Positions 53,256 to 64,000 of a stretch of 64,000 nt of DNA are shown here, piece after piece. Location of the stretch: positions 1 through 64,000 of the forward strand of contig NZ_MIKC01000041.1 in assembly GCF_001730315.1 (NCBI RefSeq). The letters run 5' to 3'. The notes beneath the pieces were generated by a model, which was given only the letters and a program-made list of their open reading frames with translations, did no database searches and had not been told where the DNA came from. The stretch is from Enterococcus ureilyticus. GTDB taxonomy: Bacteria; Bacillota; Bacilli; Lactobacillales; Enterococcaceae. Within the stretch, counting starts at the first letter, position 1. Each line of letters starts with the position of its first letter. The position numbers and the translations under genes are program-made.

Positions 53256-56200
53256 TGCCAAAAAGAACAGATATCAAAAAAATCATGGTAATTGGTTCCG
53301 GTCCAATCATCATTGGACAAGCCGCAGAATTTGACTATGCAGGCACGCAGGCTTGTCTTGCTTTAAGAGAAGAAGGCTATCAAGTTGTGTTAGTCAACTC
53401 AAATCCAGCAACGATCATGACTGATAAAGAAATTGCTGATCAAGTATATATCGAACCAATCACATTGGAGTTTGTTTCACGAATTTTACGAAAAGAGCGC
53501 CCTGATGCATTATTACCTACCTTAGGTGGCCAAACAGGATTAAACATGGCGATGGAGCTAGCTGCTTCAGGAATTTTGGATGAACTGAATGTAGAATTAT
53601 TGGGAACAAAATTAAATGCGATCGATCAAGCTGAAGATCGTGATCTATTTAAACAATTAATGAACGATTTAGATCAGCCAATTCCAGAAAGTGACATTGT
53701 GAATACTGTTGAGCAAGCTGTCGAATTTGCAAATAAGATCGGCTATCCCATCATTGTTCGTCCAGCTTTCACCTTAGGAGGAACTGGCGGTGGGATGTGT
53801 GATAATGAAGAGGAACTAAGAACAATTGCCGAAAACGGTTTAAAATTATCTCCAGTGACTCAATGCTTAATTGAAAGAAGTATAGCTGGTTTCAAAGAAA
53901 TTGAGTATGAAGTAATGCGTGATTCAGCAGATAATGCAATCGTTGTTTGTAACATGGAAAATTTTGATCCTGTAGGAATTCATACAGGGGATTCGATTGT
54001 TTTTGCCCCAAGTCAAACCTTATCAGACCATGAATACCAAATGCTTCGTGATGCATCCTTGAAAATTATTCGGGCATTAAAAATAGAAGGTGGCTGTAAC
54101 GTCCAATTAGCTCTTGATCCTCATAGCTTCAATTATTATGTCATCGAAGTAAATCCACGTGTTTCTCGTTCATCGGCCTTGGCTAGCAAAGCAACCGGTT
54201 ATCCTATCGCGAAATTAGCTGCTAAAATCGCAGTTGGTCTGACTTTGGATGAGATGAAAAATCCAGTCACAGAAACGACTTATGCAGAATTTGAGCCAGC
54301 CTTAGATTATGTGGTAGCGAAAATCCCGCGCTGGCCTTTTGATAAATTTGAAAAGGGCGAACGTCGCTTAGGAACGCAAATGAAAGCAACAGGAGAAGTC
54401 ATGGCAATCGGTCGAAATATTGAAGAATCGTTGCTGAAAGCTGTTCGTTCACTTGAAATTGGGGCCTATCATAATGAATTAAAAGAGCTGCAAGATGTTA
54501 GCGACGAATTATTGACTGAGAAAATCGTGAAAGCACAAGATGATCGATTGTTCTATTTATCAGAAGCAATTAGACGCAATTACACAATCGAAGAGTTGGC
54601 AACACTTACTAAGATCGATTTATTTTTCCTCGATAAACTGCTGCATATTGTTGAATTAGAAACTGCACTACAAGAAAATATCAAGGACCTTGACACGCTG
54701 AAAGAAGCCAAGCAAAATGGTTTCACTGATCGAAAAATTGCTGAACTATGGCAGATGACCGAACAAGAAGTTACGGATTATCGCCATGAACAAAAAGTTT
54801 TGCCCGTTTATAAAATGGTTGATACTTGCGCCGCAGAATTCGAGTCTCAAACGCCTTATTTTTATAGCACTTACGAATTTGAAAATGAAAGTATTCGTTC
54901 TGAAAAGCCTTCAGTATTAGTTCTAGGTTCAGGGCCAATTAGGATTGGCCAAGGTGTGGAATTTGATTATGCAACGGTTCACTCAGTTAAAGCGATTCAA
55001 GAAGCAGGGTTTGAAGCCATTATTATGAATAGTAATCCGGAGACCGTCTCAACAGATTTCTCGATTTCTGATAAACTCTATTTTGAACCATTGACTTTAG
55101 AAGATGTGATGAATGTCATTGAATTAGAACAACCAACAGGCGTTATCGTACAGTTTGGTGGGCAAACAGCCATAAACTTGGCAGAGCCGCTAGTCAAGCA
55201 AGGGGTCAAAATCTTAGGAACGTCCATCGAAGATTTAGATCGGGCGGAAAACCGAGATTTATTTGAACAAGCGTTACAAGAATTAGATATTCCTCAACCT
55301 CTGGGAGATACGGCAACTAGTGCAAAAGAAGCAGTAGCTGTGGCAAATAAAATTGGCTATCCTGTCTTGGTTCGACCAAGTTATGTACTTGGTGGGCGTG
55401 CGATGGAAATCGTAGAAAACCGAAAGGACCTAGAAGATTATATGCGTAACGCGGTAAAAGCTTCACCAGAGCATCCAGTCTTGGTGGATCGTTATCTTTT
55501 AGGAAAAGAATGTGAAGTTGATGCAATTTGTGATGGGCAAACCGTTTTAATACCGGGCATTATGGAACATATTGAACGTGCGGGTGTTCATTCAGGAGAT
55601 TCAATGGCGGTTTATCCACCACAAAACTTATCAAAAGAGATCCAGAAAACAATTGCTGATTATACAAAAAAATTGGCGATCGGGTTAAATTGTATCGGGA
55701 TGATGAATATTCAATTCGTGATTCATGAGGAAAAAGTGTACGTAATAGAAGTCAATCCGCGGGCTAGCCGGACAGTTCCATTTTTAAGCAAGATTACAGG
55801 AATTCCAATGGCTCAAGTGGCTACTAAAGTAATTCTCGGTCAAAAATTAAAAGATCTAAACTATCAAGATGGCTTGTATCCAGAAAGTCAGCAGGTACAC
55901 ATTAAAGCCCCAGTATTTTCTTTTACAAAACTACAAAAAGTCGATACGTATTTAGGACCTGAAATGAAATCGACAGGTGAAGTGATGGGTTCTGATTATA
56001 GTTTAGAAAAGGCCTTGTACAAAGCATTTGAAGCATCTGGTCTTCATTTGCCAAGTTTTGGTGCAGTCTTGTTTACGATTGCAGACGAAACGAAAGCAGA
56101 AGCACTGTTTTTGGCGAAACGTTTCAATGCAATCGGCTATAGCCTGATTGCAACACAAGGAACTGCAGAATTTTTGGAAAGCTATGGCTTACAGGTCAAA

Positions 56201-56434
56201 TCCGTTCTTAAAATCAATCAAGGCGGTGAAACAGTTCTTGATCTTATTCGTAGCGGAGAGGCGCAAGTTGTGGTGAATACGATGGATAAAAATAGATCAG
56301 ATTTAAATCAAGATGGATTTCTGATTCGTCGCGAGGCTGTCGAGCATGGCGTTCCATTGTTTACTTCACTAGACACAGCAGAAGCTATCTTAAAAGTGTT
56401 AGAATCACGAGCATTTTCATCAGAGCCGATTTAA
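53255..56434 (+). CDS. pyrAB: Carbamoyl-phosphate synthase large chain
   Basis: 1059 aa from the ATG at 53255 (AAGGAG upstream). Two homologous ATP-grasp halves: [19 protein letters not shown] / [32 protein letters not shown] / [34 protein letters not shown] / [20 protein letters not shown]. The C-terminal allosteric domain (about 930-1059) is present. Carries out all carbamoyl-phosphate chemistry with the small chain. Confidence 0.97.
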   Translation: MPKRTDIKKIMVIGSGPIIIGQAAEFDYAGTQACLALREEGYQVVLVNSNPATIMTDKEIADQVYIEPITLEFVSRILRKERPDALLPTLGGQTGLNMAMELAASGILDELNVELLGTKLNAIDQAEDRDLFKQLMNDLDQPIPESDIVNTVEQAVEFANKIGYPIIVRPAFTLGGTGGGMCDNEEELRTIAENGLKLSPVTQCLIERSIAGFKEIEYEVMRDSADNAIVVCNMENFDPVGIHTGDSIVFAPSQTLSDHEYQMLRDASLKIIRALKIEGGCNVQLALDPHSFNYYVIEVNPRVSRSSALASKATGYPIAKLAAKIAVGLTLDEMKNPVTETTYAEFEPALDYVVAKIPRWPFDKFEKGERRLGTQMKATGEVMAIGRNIEESLLKAVRSLEIGAYHNELKELQDVSDELLTEKIVKAQDDRLFYLSEAIRRNYTIEELATLTKIDLFFLDKLLHIVELETALQENIKDLDTLKEAKQNGFTDRKIAELWQMTEQEVTDYRHEQKVLPVYKMVDTCAAEFESQTPYFYSTYEFENESIRSEKPSVLVLGSGPIRIGQGVEFDYATVHSVKAIQEAGFEAIIMNSNPETVSTDFSISDKLYFEPLTLEDVMNVIELEQPTGVIVQFGGQTAINLAEPLVKQGVKILGTSIEDLDRAENRDLFEQALQELDIPQPLGDTATSAKEAVAVANKIGYPVLVRPSYVLGGRAMEIVENRKDLEDYMRNAVKASPEHPVLVDRYLLGKECEVDAICDGQTVLIPGIMEHIERAGVHSGDSMAVYPPQNLSKEIQKTIADYTKKLAIGLNCIGMMNIQFVIHEEKVYVIEVNPRASRTVPFLSKITGIPMAQVATKVILGQKLKDLNYQDGLYPESQQVHIKAPVFSFTKLQKVDTYLGPEMKSTGEVMGSDYSLEKALYKAFEASGLHLPSFGAVLFTIADETKAEALFLAKRFNAIGYSLIATQGTAEFLESYGLQVKSVLKINQGGETVLDLIRSGEAQVVVNTMDKNRSDLNQDGFLIRREAVEHGVPLFTSLDTAEAILKVLESRAFSSEPI

Positions 56435-56559
56435 TTTGAAAAGGTTAAAATGAAATAAAAGTGTTTACTCTGAGAACCAATTCATTACTGTTTGTTACAA
56501 GTTTTCGCTTATCTTAGACATTTTTACTACATTAATAACGTTGTAAAGGAGAAACATAC
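56435..56559. other. 125-nt spacer inside the pyr operon
   Basis: Longer than the other pyr gene junctions (0-80 nt). No PyrR-binding consensus or good terminator is seen. An internal promoter is possible but no clear -35/-10 pair was found. The pyrK SD is AAAGGAG. Confidence 0.35.
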
Positions 56560-58980
<2,421 letters not shown>

Positions 58981-58984
<4 letters not shown>

Positions 58985-59616
58985 CCGAATTAGCAAAAAT
59001 CATCGCCAAAGATTTATTAGAAATTGAAGCAGTATTTTTAAGTCCAAATGAACCCTTTACTTGGGCGAGCGGAATCAAGAGTCCAATCTATTGTGATAAT
59101 CGAATAACAATGAGTTATCCTGTTGTCCGTAAAGATATCGCCAAAGGACTTGCTGATAAAATAAAAACAGCATTTCCCGATGTACAAGTGATTGCTGGAA
59201 CAGCTACAGCAGGAATTCCTCATGCAGCATGGGTAGCAGATATTTTAGATTTACCAATGGTGTATATTCGTAGTAAAGCAAAAGAACATGGCAAAGGCAA
59301 TCAAATTGAGGGCCGAATTTTCAAAGGTCAAAAAATGGTCATCATTGAGGATTTAATCTCAACTGGTGGCAGTGTATTGGAAGCAGCTGATGCAGCAAAA
59401 CGTGAAGGTGCCGAAGTCTTAGGCGTTGCTGCGATCTTTACGTATGAATTACCTAAAGGCAAAGAAAATTTTGAAGAACACAAGATGGATCTGCTTACAT
59501 TGACTAATTATTCAACACTGATTGAGGCAGCTTTAGAATCAAACTACATTGAAGAAAAAGATGTTGTATTATTAAAAAATTGGAAACAAGATCCGCAAAA
59601 TTGGTTAATAGGATAA
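58981..59616 (+). CDS. pyrE: Orotate phosphoribosyltransferase
   Basis: 211 aa from the ATG at 58981. [39 protein letters not shown] and the PRPP loop [17 protein letters not shown] (read as [10 protein letters not shown]) match the family. Last gene of the pyr operon; a terminator follows. Confidence 0.97.
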
Positions 59617-59629
59617 ATAAGAGAATTCA

Positions 59630-59668
59630 AGCATGATTTTTGATCATTTTTCAAAGATCATGTTTTTT
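59630..59668 (+). terminator. Terminator of the pyr operon
   Basis: CATGAT..ATCAT / AAAGATCATG-type stem followed by TTTTTT. Confidence 0.75.
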
Positions 59669-59674
59669 CATGAT

Positions 59675-59702
59675 TTCACGAATTATCCATGTATGCTATA
59701 CT
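59675..59702 (+). promoter_or_regulatory. Promoter of the carbonic anhydrase gene
   Basis: TTCACG (59675-59680), 16-bp spacer and TATACT (59697-59702) with an extended TG motif (TGCTATACT). Confidence 0.55.
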
Positions 59703-59798
59703 TTGATTACCAAAAATGTCAAAAAAGTTTTGAGAATTGACTGTTGATTCTAAATAAGCTACAGTTATTCAAATGATAAAATCAGAAGGTGGGGTTTG

Positions 59799-60500
59799 AT
59801 GAGAAATATTCGAAATATGGATGTAGAGTGGGGCTATGAAGGGGAACTTGGCCCAGATCATTGGCACACATTATGTGATTGGTTTTCAACAGGTGCCAAA
59901 TATCCCTATCAATCACCAATTAATTTATCGAACGACTTAGTCAATGGTCAATCTGCGAATCGTGCAATTGATTTTTGTTATAAAACAGAAGAATTTACAG
60001 AAAAAGAATTTAAAAATACGTTTCACTTTGTTCCGCCAAATACAGAAAGTTATGTCATTTTTGAAGAGGAAAAATATTATTTAACAGATATCCATTTCCA
60101 TACTCCAAGTGAGCATACTTTTGATGGAGAACATTCGCCATTGGAGTTTCATCTGGTTCATATGAATAATTCTGGTGAGAATTTGGTTGTGGGCTGTTTG
60201 TTTACAATTACAACACATGACAATAAATTTTCAAAAAAGCGTTCAACGATTGAATGGAACTTAGAAACGCACCAACAATGGTTCGATCCGTCGATATTTT
60301 TACCTGAACAAAAAACTCATTTTCATTATTTAGGGTCACTAACAACACCACCAACAAAAGGACCTGTCCATTGGTTTGTTTTCGATACTATCCAAGAAAT
60401 GGATCGTGATTTTTTTGAACGGATCGATGAAGGGATGCTGAAATTCAATAATCGTCCAGTTCAAGCGCTGAATGGACGCAAAATCTATTTTTCTGAATAA
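59799..60500 (+). CDS. Alpha-type carbonic anhydrase without evident signal peptide
   Basis: 233 aa from the ATG at 59799 (AAGGTGGGG upstream). WGYEGELGPDHWHTL, YPYQSPINLS, the zinc ligands in DIHFHTPSEHTFDG (two His) and LEFHLVH (third His), and YLGSLTTPPTKGPVHWFVF are the alpha-class landmarks. CO2 hydration. Most bacterial alpha enzymes are exported; here the N-terminus (MRNIRNMDVEWGYEG) is not a signal sequence, which suggests a cytoplasmic enzyme. A LysR regulator follows at 14 nt. Confidence 0.9.
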   Translation: MRNIRNMDVEWGYEGELGPDHWHTLCDWFSTGAKYPYQSPINLSNDLVNGQSANRAIDFCYKTEEFTEKEFKNTFHFVPPNTESYVIFEEEKYYLTDIHFHTPSEHTFDGEHSPLEFHLVHMNNSGENLVVGCLFTITTHDNKFSKKRSTIEWNLETHQQWFDPSIFLPEQKTHFHYLGSLTTPPTKGPVHWFVFDTIQEMDRDFFERIDEGMLKFNNRPVQALNGRKIYFSE

Positions 60501-60514
60501 AGTGGAGGAAAACG

Positions 60515-61405
60515 ATGAATATCCAACAAATGAAATATGTTGTGGCTGTTGCAAACAATGGTAGTTTTAGAGAAGCGGCGAAAAAACTCTTTATTACTCA
60601 ACCCAGTCTGTCAAATGGTATTCGTGAGCTTGAAGAAGAAATCGGTGTCACTTTATTTATCCGCACGAATAAAGGAGCTTCCTTGACTGAAGAAGGGTTG
60701 ACTTTTTTAGAGCACGCTGAAAAAATCTTGACCCAGATGGAAATGATAGAAAATCGCTATCAAGAAGTAACGAAGAGCGAACGTTTTTCAATTTCTTCTC
60801 AACATTATGATTTTTTAGGAGAAGTAATGGGAAAAGTGATCCAACAATTCAAAGATCAATATAAAAATTTTCGTGTGTTCGAAACAACAACGCTGAAAGT
60901 TATCGAAGATGTGAAAAGTTATCATAGTGAGCTTGGAATTATTTATTTAAACAATCAAAATCAATCGGGCATTGAGCGGTATTTAGAACAAGCAAATTTA
61001 ACATATGATGTTGTTGGAAGTTTTAAAACACATATTTTTCTTGGTAGAAACCATCCTCTGGCGAAACAAACTAAAATCGAATTAGAACAATTATGTTGTT
61101 ATCCTCAAGTTCGTTTTACGCAAGAAGGGAGTAATTTTGCTTATTTTTCAGAAGATCTCATTGAAAATCAAGAACAAGAAACGGTGATTTATACAAATGA
61201 TCGCGGTACCCTGATGAATTTACTGGTGGAAACCGATGCGTATGCTTCAGGTTCAGGTGTTGTCACTGGTTTTACCAAAAAAGAAATTCGTTTAGTTCCA
61301 CTAGCTGAAAGTCCAAACAATAAAATCTGTGTTTTGTCTCAAAAAAATAGAACAATCAGTACGATTGGACAATACTTTATTAAAGAGTTAAAGCAATTAT
61401 TTTAA
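60515..61405 (+). CDS. LysR-family transcriptional regulator
   Basis: 296 aa. Canonical N-terminal helix-turn-helix (MNIQQMKYVVAVANNGSFREAAKKLFITQPSLSNGIRELEEEIG) and an effector domain (ERFSISSQHYDFLGEVMGKVI; LGIIYLNNQN; GSFKTHIFLGRNHPLAKQ). Same strand as and directly after the carbonic anhydrase gene (GTGGAGG before the ATG), so probably co-transcribed and possibly its regulator. Effector unknown. Confidence 0.88.
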   Translation: MNIQQMKYVVAVANNGSFREAAKKLFITQPSLSNGIRELEEEIGVTLFIRTNKGASLTEEGLTFLEHAEKILTQMEMIENRYQEVTKSERFSISSQHYDFLGEVMGKVIQQFKDQYKNFRVFETTTLKVIEDVKSYHSELGIIYLNNQNQSGIERYLEQANLTYDVVGSFKTHIFLGRNHPLAKQTKIELEQLCCYPQVRFTQEGSNFAYFSEDLIENQEQETVIYTNDRGTLMNLLVETDAYASGSGVVTGFTKKEIRLVPLAESPNNKICVLSQKNRTISTIGQYFIKELKQLF

Positions 61406-61515
61406 ACTCTGTTGTGGATTTATTTTGTATTGTATGTTCACTTGTAATGATTTATAATCGATTTAATTGGCTTTATGAGCCGATTTTATTTTGTAGGAGT
61501 AAAGGGGAGTTACAA

Positions 61516-62130
61516 ATGAAAAGAAAACAACTAGAAAAAGCTGTCATTGTTTTGGGATTAGGGGTTCTTTTAACCGGTTGTGGTACAGTCGCAAAAGAGA
61601 GCCAAGAAGTGAAGCACTCTGAAAAAATTGAAAAGAAAAAAGACCCAATCAAAGCAAAAGACGATTCTTCGACTAAAACAACGGTAGAAGCATCTGAAGA
61701 AGTGATTGAAACTGAAAACGGAACATTTTCCGTTCAGCTACCTGATGGATGGGAAGAAATTGAACCAACGGATTTAAACGATGAAGCTGACATAGGTCTT
61801 GAAAATGAAGAGAAATCTCTTTATTTGGCAGTTTTAAGTGAATCCGAAGAAGACTATGATGGATTTGACGGATATAAAGAAGCCATTGAGTTTTCTTTAG
61901 ATGTTGTAGAAGAAACGGAAAAACCAATCGATCTTAATGGCTGGAAAGGCACACGTCGTTTCATAACGGCTAAAGTTGACGGAATGAAGGCCTACTATGT
62001 CTATGATGTCGTTGCGTCAGATGCTGGTCACTATGCTCAAAGAATGGCTTGGACAATGAATAGTAAGAAAGATAAGTATGGAAAAGAATTAGAATCTGTA
62101 TTGGATTCTATTAAAGATGTCACAAAATAA
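61516..62130 (+). CDS. Lipoprotein of unknown function
   Basis: 204 aa from the ATG at 61516 (AAAGGGGAG upstream). Type II signal peptide with lipobox LLTGC, a Lys/Ser/Thr-rich linker, then a compact domain (VIETENGTFSVQLPDGWEEIEPTDL ... EEKSLYLAVLSESEEDYDGF ... LNGWKGTRRFITAKVDGMKAYYVYDVV) of the PsbP/Mog1-like fold type seen in Gram-positive lipoproteins. Function not known. Confidence 0.75.
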   Translation: MKRKQLEKAVIVLGLGVLLTGCGTVAKESQEVKHSEKIEKKKDPIKAKDDSSTKTTVEASEEVIETENGTFSVQLPDGWEEIEPTDLNDEADIGLENEEKSLYLAVLSESEEDYDGFDGYKEAIEFSLDVVEETEKPIDLNGWKGTRRFITAKVDGMKAYYVYDVVASDAGHYAQRMAWTMNSKKDKYGKELESVLDSIKDVTK

Positions 62131-62138
62131 TAGACCCT

Positions 62139-62170
62139 AAAAAATCATCCTGGATAAGGGTGATTTTTTT
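62139..62170. terminator. Terminator between the lipoprotein gene and hisC
   Basis: AAAAAATCATCC / GGGTGATTTTTTT; the only clear terminator between the two convergent genes. Confidence 0.75.
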
Positions 62171-62204
62171 ATGGTCTAAATACTGGTAAGCATCCAACAA
62201 TTTA

Positions 62205-63263
62205 TCATTTATCATTATTTTGTAAATAATTAACGAGTAATTGCTGGACTTTTTCCATTTCTTCTTGTGTTCCAATAGATACTCTTAAATAATTTTTTAA
62301 ACGGTCAATAGTAGAGAAATAACGAACAAAAACGTCTTGGCTCTCCAGATAGTGGTAAAGCTCTGTTATTACTATGTCTGGATGAGTTAAAAGTATAAAA
62401 TTCGTTTGTGAAGATAACGCCTGAAATCCTAGATTACTAATGCTCGTTGTGAACCAGTTTCGAGTTTCACAAATCTTATTCGTTATTTTTGTATAGTATG
62501 TATCATCCTCAAGCGCTGCCACAGCTAAACATTCAGCTAACATATCAACAGAATAGGGATTAAAAGATGATTTTATACTTTCGACAACTTGGATATAGAT
62601 GGGGTTGCCAAGTGCATAGCCCACACGCAATCCTGCTAAAGAACTGGATTTAGATAAGGTTCGAACGATTACTAAGTTTGGATAGTTATCAAGCAACGAA
62701 ACTGCGGATTCAGTTGCAAAATCAATATAGGCCTCATCAATAATTACGATGACATCTGGATTCATTTCCAATAATTGTTTTATTTCGGCAATTGGCTTGA
62801 ATAGCCCTGTTGGCGCATTTGGATTCGCAATAATGATGCCGCCATTTGTTTGTGTATAGTCCTTTAAATCAATAGCAAATTGTTCATTCAAAGGCAACTC
62901 TCTATAAGGAATGTGGAACAAATCAGCCCAAACTTTGTAAAAACCATAGGTGATATCAGGAAATAAAAGTGGGTCTGAACTGTTAAAAAAAGCAAGAAAA
63001 CAGAAAGCCAAGACTTCATCAGACCCATTACCAATGATAAAATGCTTCGGCGATAACCCATGTTTAGTTGCTAAAGCGGCTTTTACATCCGGATTATTGA
63101 TGGAGCTATATCGTTTTAATTGTTCAGTATCAAAATTGTTTAAGGCAGCCTTCACTTTTGGTGAGGGCGGGTAAGGGTTCTCATTTGTATTTAATTTGAT
63201 CATATCTGAGTAATTGGGCTGCTCTCCAGGAACATAGGGGGTGATTTTTCTAATACCTTTCAT
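62205..63263 (-). CDS. hisC: Histidinol-phosphate aminotransferase-type PLP enzyme
   Basis: 352 aa, fold-type I aminotransferase of the HisC branch: KLNTNENPYPPSPKV, NGSDEVLAFCFLAF, NPNAPTG, DEAYIDFA, the PLP Lys in TLSKSSSLAGLRVGYALG, and FVRYF..NYLRVSIGT with the phosphate-binding Arg. It lies alone, with no other his genes in the window, so it may act on aromatic amino acids or in another pathway rather than in histidine synthesis. Confidence 0.85.
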   Translation of the reverse strand: MKGIRKITPYVPGEQPNYSDMIKLNTNENPYPPSPKVKAALNNFDTEQLKRYSSINNPDVKAALATKHGLSPKHFIIGNGSDEVLAFCFLAFFNSSDPLLFPDITYGFYKVWADLFHIPYRELPLNEQFAIDLKDYTQTNGGIIIANPNAPTGLFKPIAEIKQLLEMNPDVIVIIDEAYIDFATESAVSLLDNYPNLVIVRTLSKSSSLAGLRVGYALGNPIYIQVVESIKSSFNPYSVDMLAECLAVAALEDDTYYTKITNKICETRNWFTTSISNLGFQALSSQTNFILLTHPDIVITELYHYLESQDVFVRYFSTIDRLKNYLRVSIGTQEEMEKVQQLLVNYLQNNDK

Positions 63264-63484
63264 TTAGCTGGCTCCCTTCGTTTCTTATAACTATAAAGAA
63301 GACTAAAACGTTTAGCAAGTATAATCTGTGAATTTGAAAAGAAAATAGTGTTTTTTGAAATACAAATTTCATTTTCACTTGAATTATGCTATTATAAATC
63401 CATTAATAAATTTAGGATGACTATACTAGCGCTTTGATCTCAGCAGTTTGAACGTTGGATCAGCAGTTAAGAGGAGAGGGTTAC

Positions 63485-64000
63485 ATGGATTTAACAAAAA
63501 GATTTAATAAACAAGTAGACAAGATCGCTGTTTCAATGATTCGTCAATTTGATGAACAAGTATCGGATATTAGAGGAATCATAAAATTGACATTGGGAGA
63601 ACCGGATTTTAATACGCCTGACCATGTAAAAACGGCAGCTCATGATGCCATTAAAAATAATTTTTCCCATTATTCTGGTATGGCAGGGTTAACGGATGTA
63701 CGTGAAGCCGCCACTTTTTTTATCAAAGAAAAATACAATTTATCCTACAAACCAACATCAGAAGTTTTAGTGACAGTTGGAGCAACTGAGGCTATTTCAG
63801 CAAGCCTATTATCTATTTTAGAGCCTGGAGATAAAGTCTTATTACCCGCTCCGATCTATCCAGGATATGAACCTGTCATTACTTTGGCGCAAGCAGAACC
63901 GATATATATTGATACCACCTCAAACCAGTTTGTGTTGACTCCTGAAATGATTGAAGCCGCAATGGTAGAGCACGGTAACCAAGTGAAAGCCATTATTTTA
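63485..64000 (+). CDS. Class I PLP aminotransferase, 5' part (cut by the window end)
   Basis: The ATG at 63485 (AGAGGAGAGGG upstream) opens a frame that continues to the end of the window (172 codons). IIKLTLGEPDFNTPDHVKTAAHDAI, HYSGMAGLTDVREAATFF, VTVGATEAISASLLSILEPGD and APIYPGYEPVI match the PatA/AspC-like aminotransferases that make, for instance, N-acetyl-LL-diaminopimelate. The PLP Lys region lies beyond the window. The 5' leader holds a short direct repeat GATC(T)CAGCAGTT (about 63438-63470). Confidence 0.85.
   Translation, partial: MDLTKRFNKQVDKIAVSMIRQFDEQVSDIRGIIKLTLGEPDFNTPDHVKTAAHDAIKNNFSHYSGMAGLTDVREAATFFIKEKYNLSYKPTSEVLVTVGATEAISASLLSILEPGDKVLLPAPIYPGYEPVITLAQAEPIYIDTTSNQFVLTPEMIEAAMVEHGNQVKAIIL

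Overview
The window is about 64 kb of low-GC Firmicute chromosome that reads as an Enterococcus close to, but not necessarily identical with, the E. faecalis group. Diagnostic features are the fused acetyl-CoA acetyltransferase/HMG-CoA reductase (mvaE) divergent from mvaS, an ebsC-ebsB-ebsA cluster, a complete pyr operon in the enterococcal order (pyrR-P-B-C-AA-AB-K-DB-F-E) behind one PyrR-type attenuator, a lipoteichoic acid synthase and an RqcH/fibronectin-binding-type protein. No rRNA, tRNA, CRISPR array or intact mobile element was seen.

Layout. 1-4.6 kb is worn accessory DNA: a frameshifted tyrosine-recombinase tail, small orphan reading frames and an IS3-type transposase tail bracket a MacAB-like ABC efflux operon. 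4.7-8.4 kb holds mvaE and mvaS, the upper mevalonate pathway. 8.5-16.5 kb is a mixed stretch: DeoR remnant, MarR regulator, CorA-type transporter, DUF998-like membrane protein, DbpA-like RNA helicase, a MerR regulator divergent from a short-chain dehydrogenase broken by one in-frame TGA, and a class B penicillin-binding protein. 16.6-27 kb holds rqcH, a TIM-barrel-like gene with an unusual repeated leader, two MetE-like genes behind a methionine-type T-box, and a tryptophan-type ABC transporter (binding protein, permease, ATPase) behind what reads as a five-segment ribosome-mediated attenuator with a Trp-containing leader peptide. 27-37 kb carries a split ThrE-type exporter, a Cof-type phosphatase, a two-component system facing a half-size permease with a P-loop-less ABC-like protein, ltaS and an RlmI-type methyltransferase.

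37-43 kb is a shikimate/quinate-type catabolic operon (divergent LysR regulator, enoate-reductase-like flavoenzyme, AroE paralogue, MFS carrier, type I dehydroquinase). 43-47.6 kb has ebsC, ebsB, ebsA, a cold-shock protein, a possible HEPN-CBS protein, lspA and rluD. 47.6-59.6 kb is the pyr operon for de novo UMP synthesis. The right end has an alpha-carbonic anhydrase without an evident signal peptide, a LysR regulator, a lipoprotein, a lone hisC-type aminotransferase and the first 172 codons of another class I aminotransferase that runs off the window.

The most interesting signals are RNA-level: the Trp leader-peptide attenuator at 23933-24167, the paired 48-nt repeats with mutually exclusive hairpins at 18517-18685, and a third relative of that repeat next to the Trp transporter start. 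All function calls come from reading motifs by eye; no alignment, folding or database search was run.
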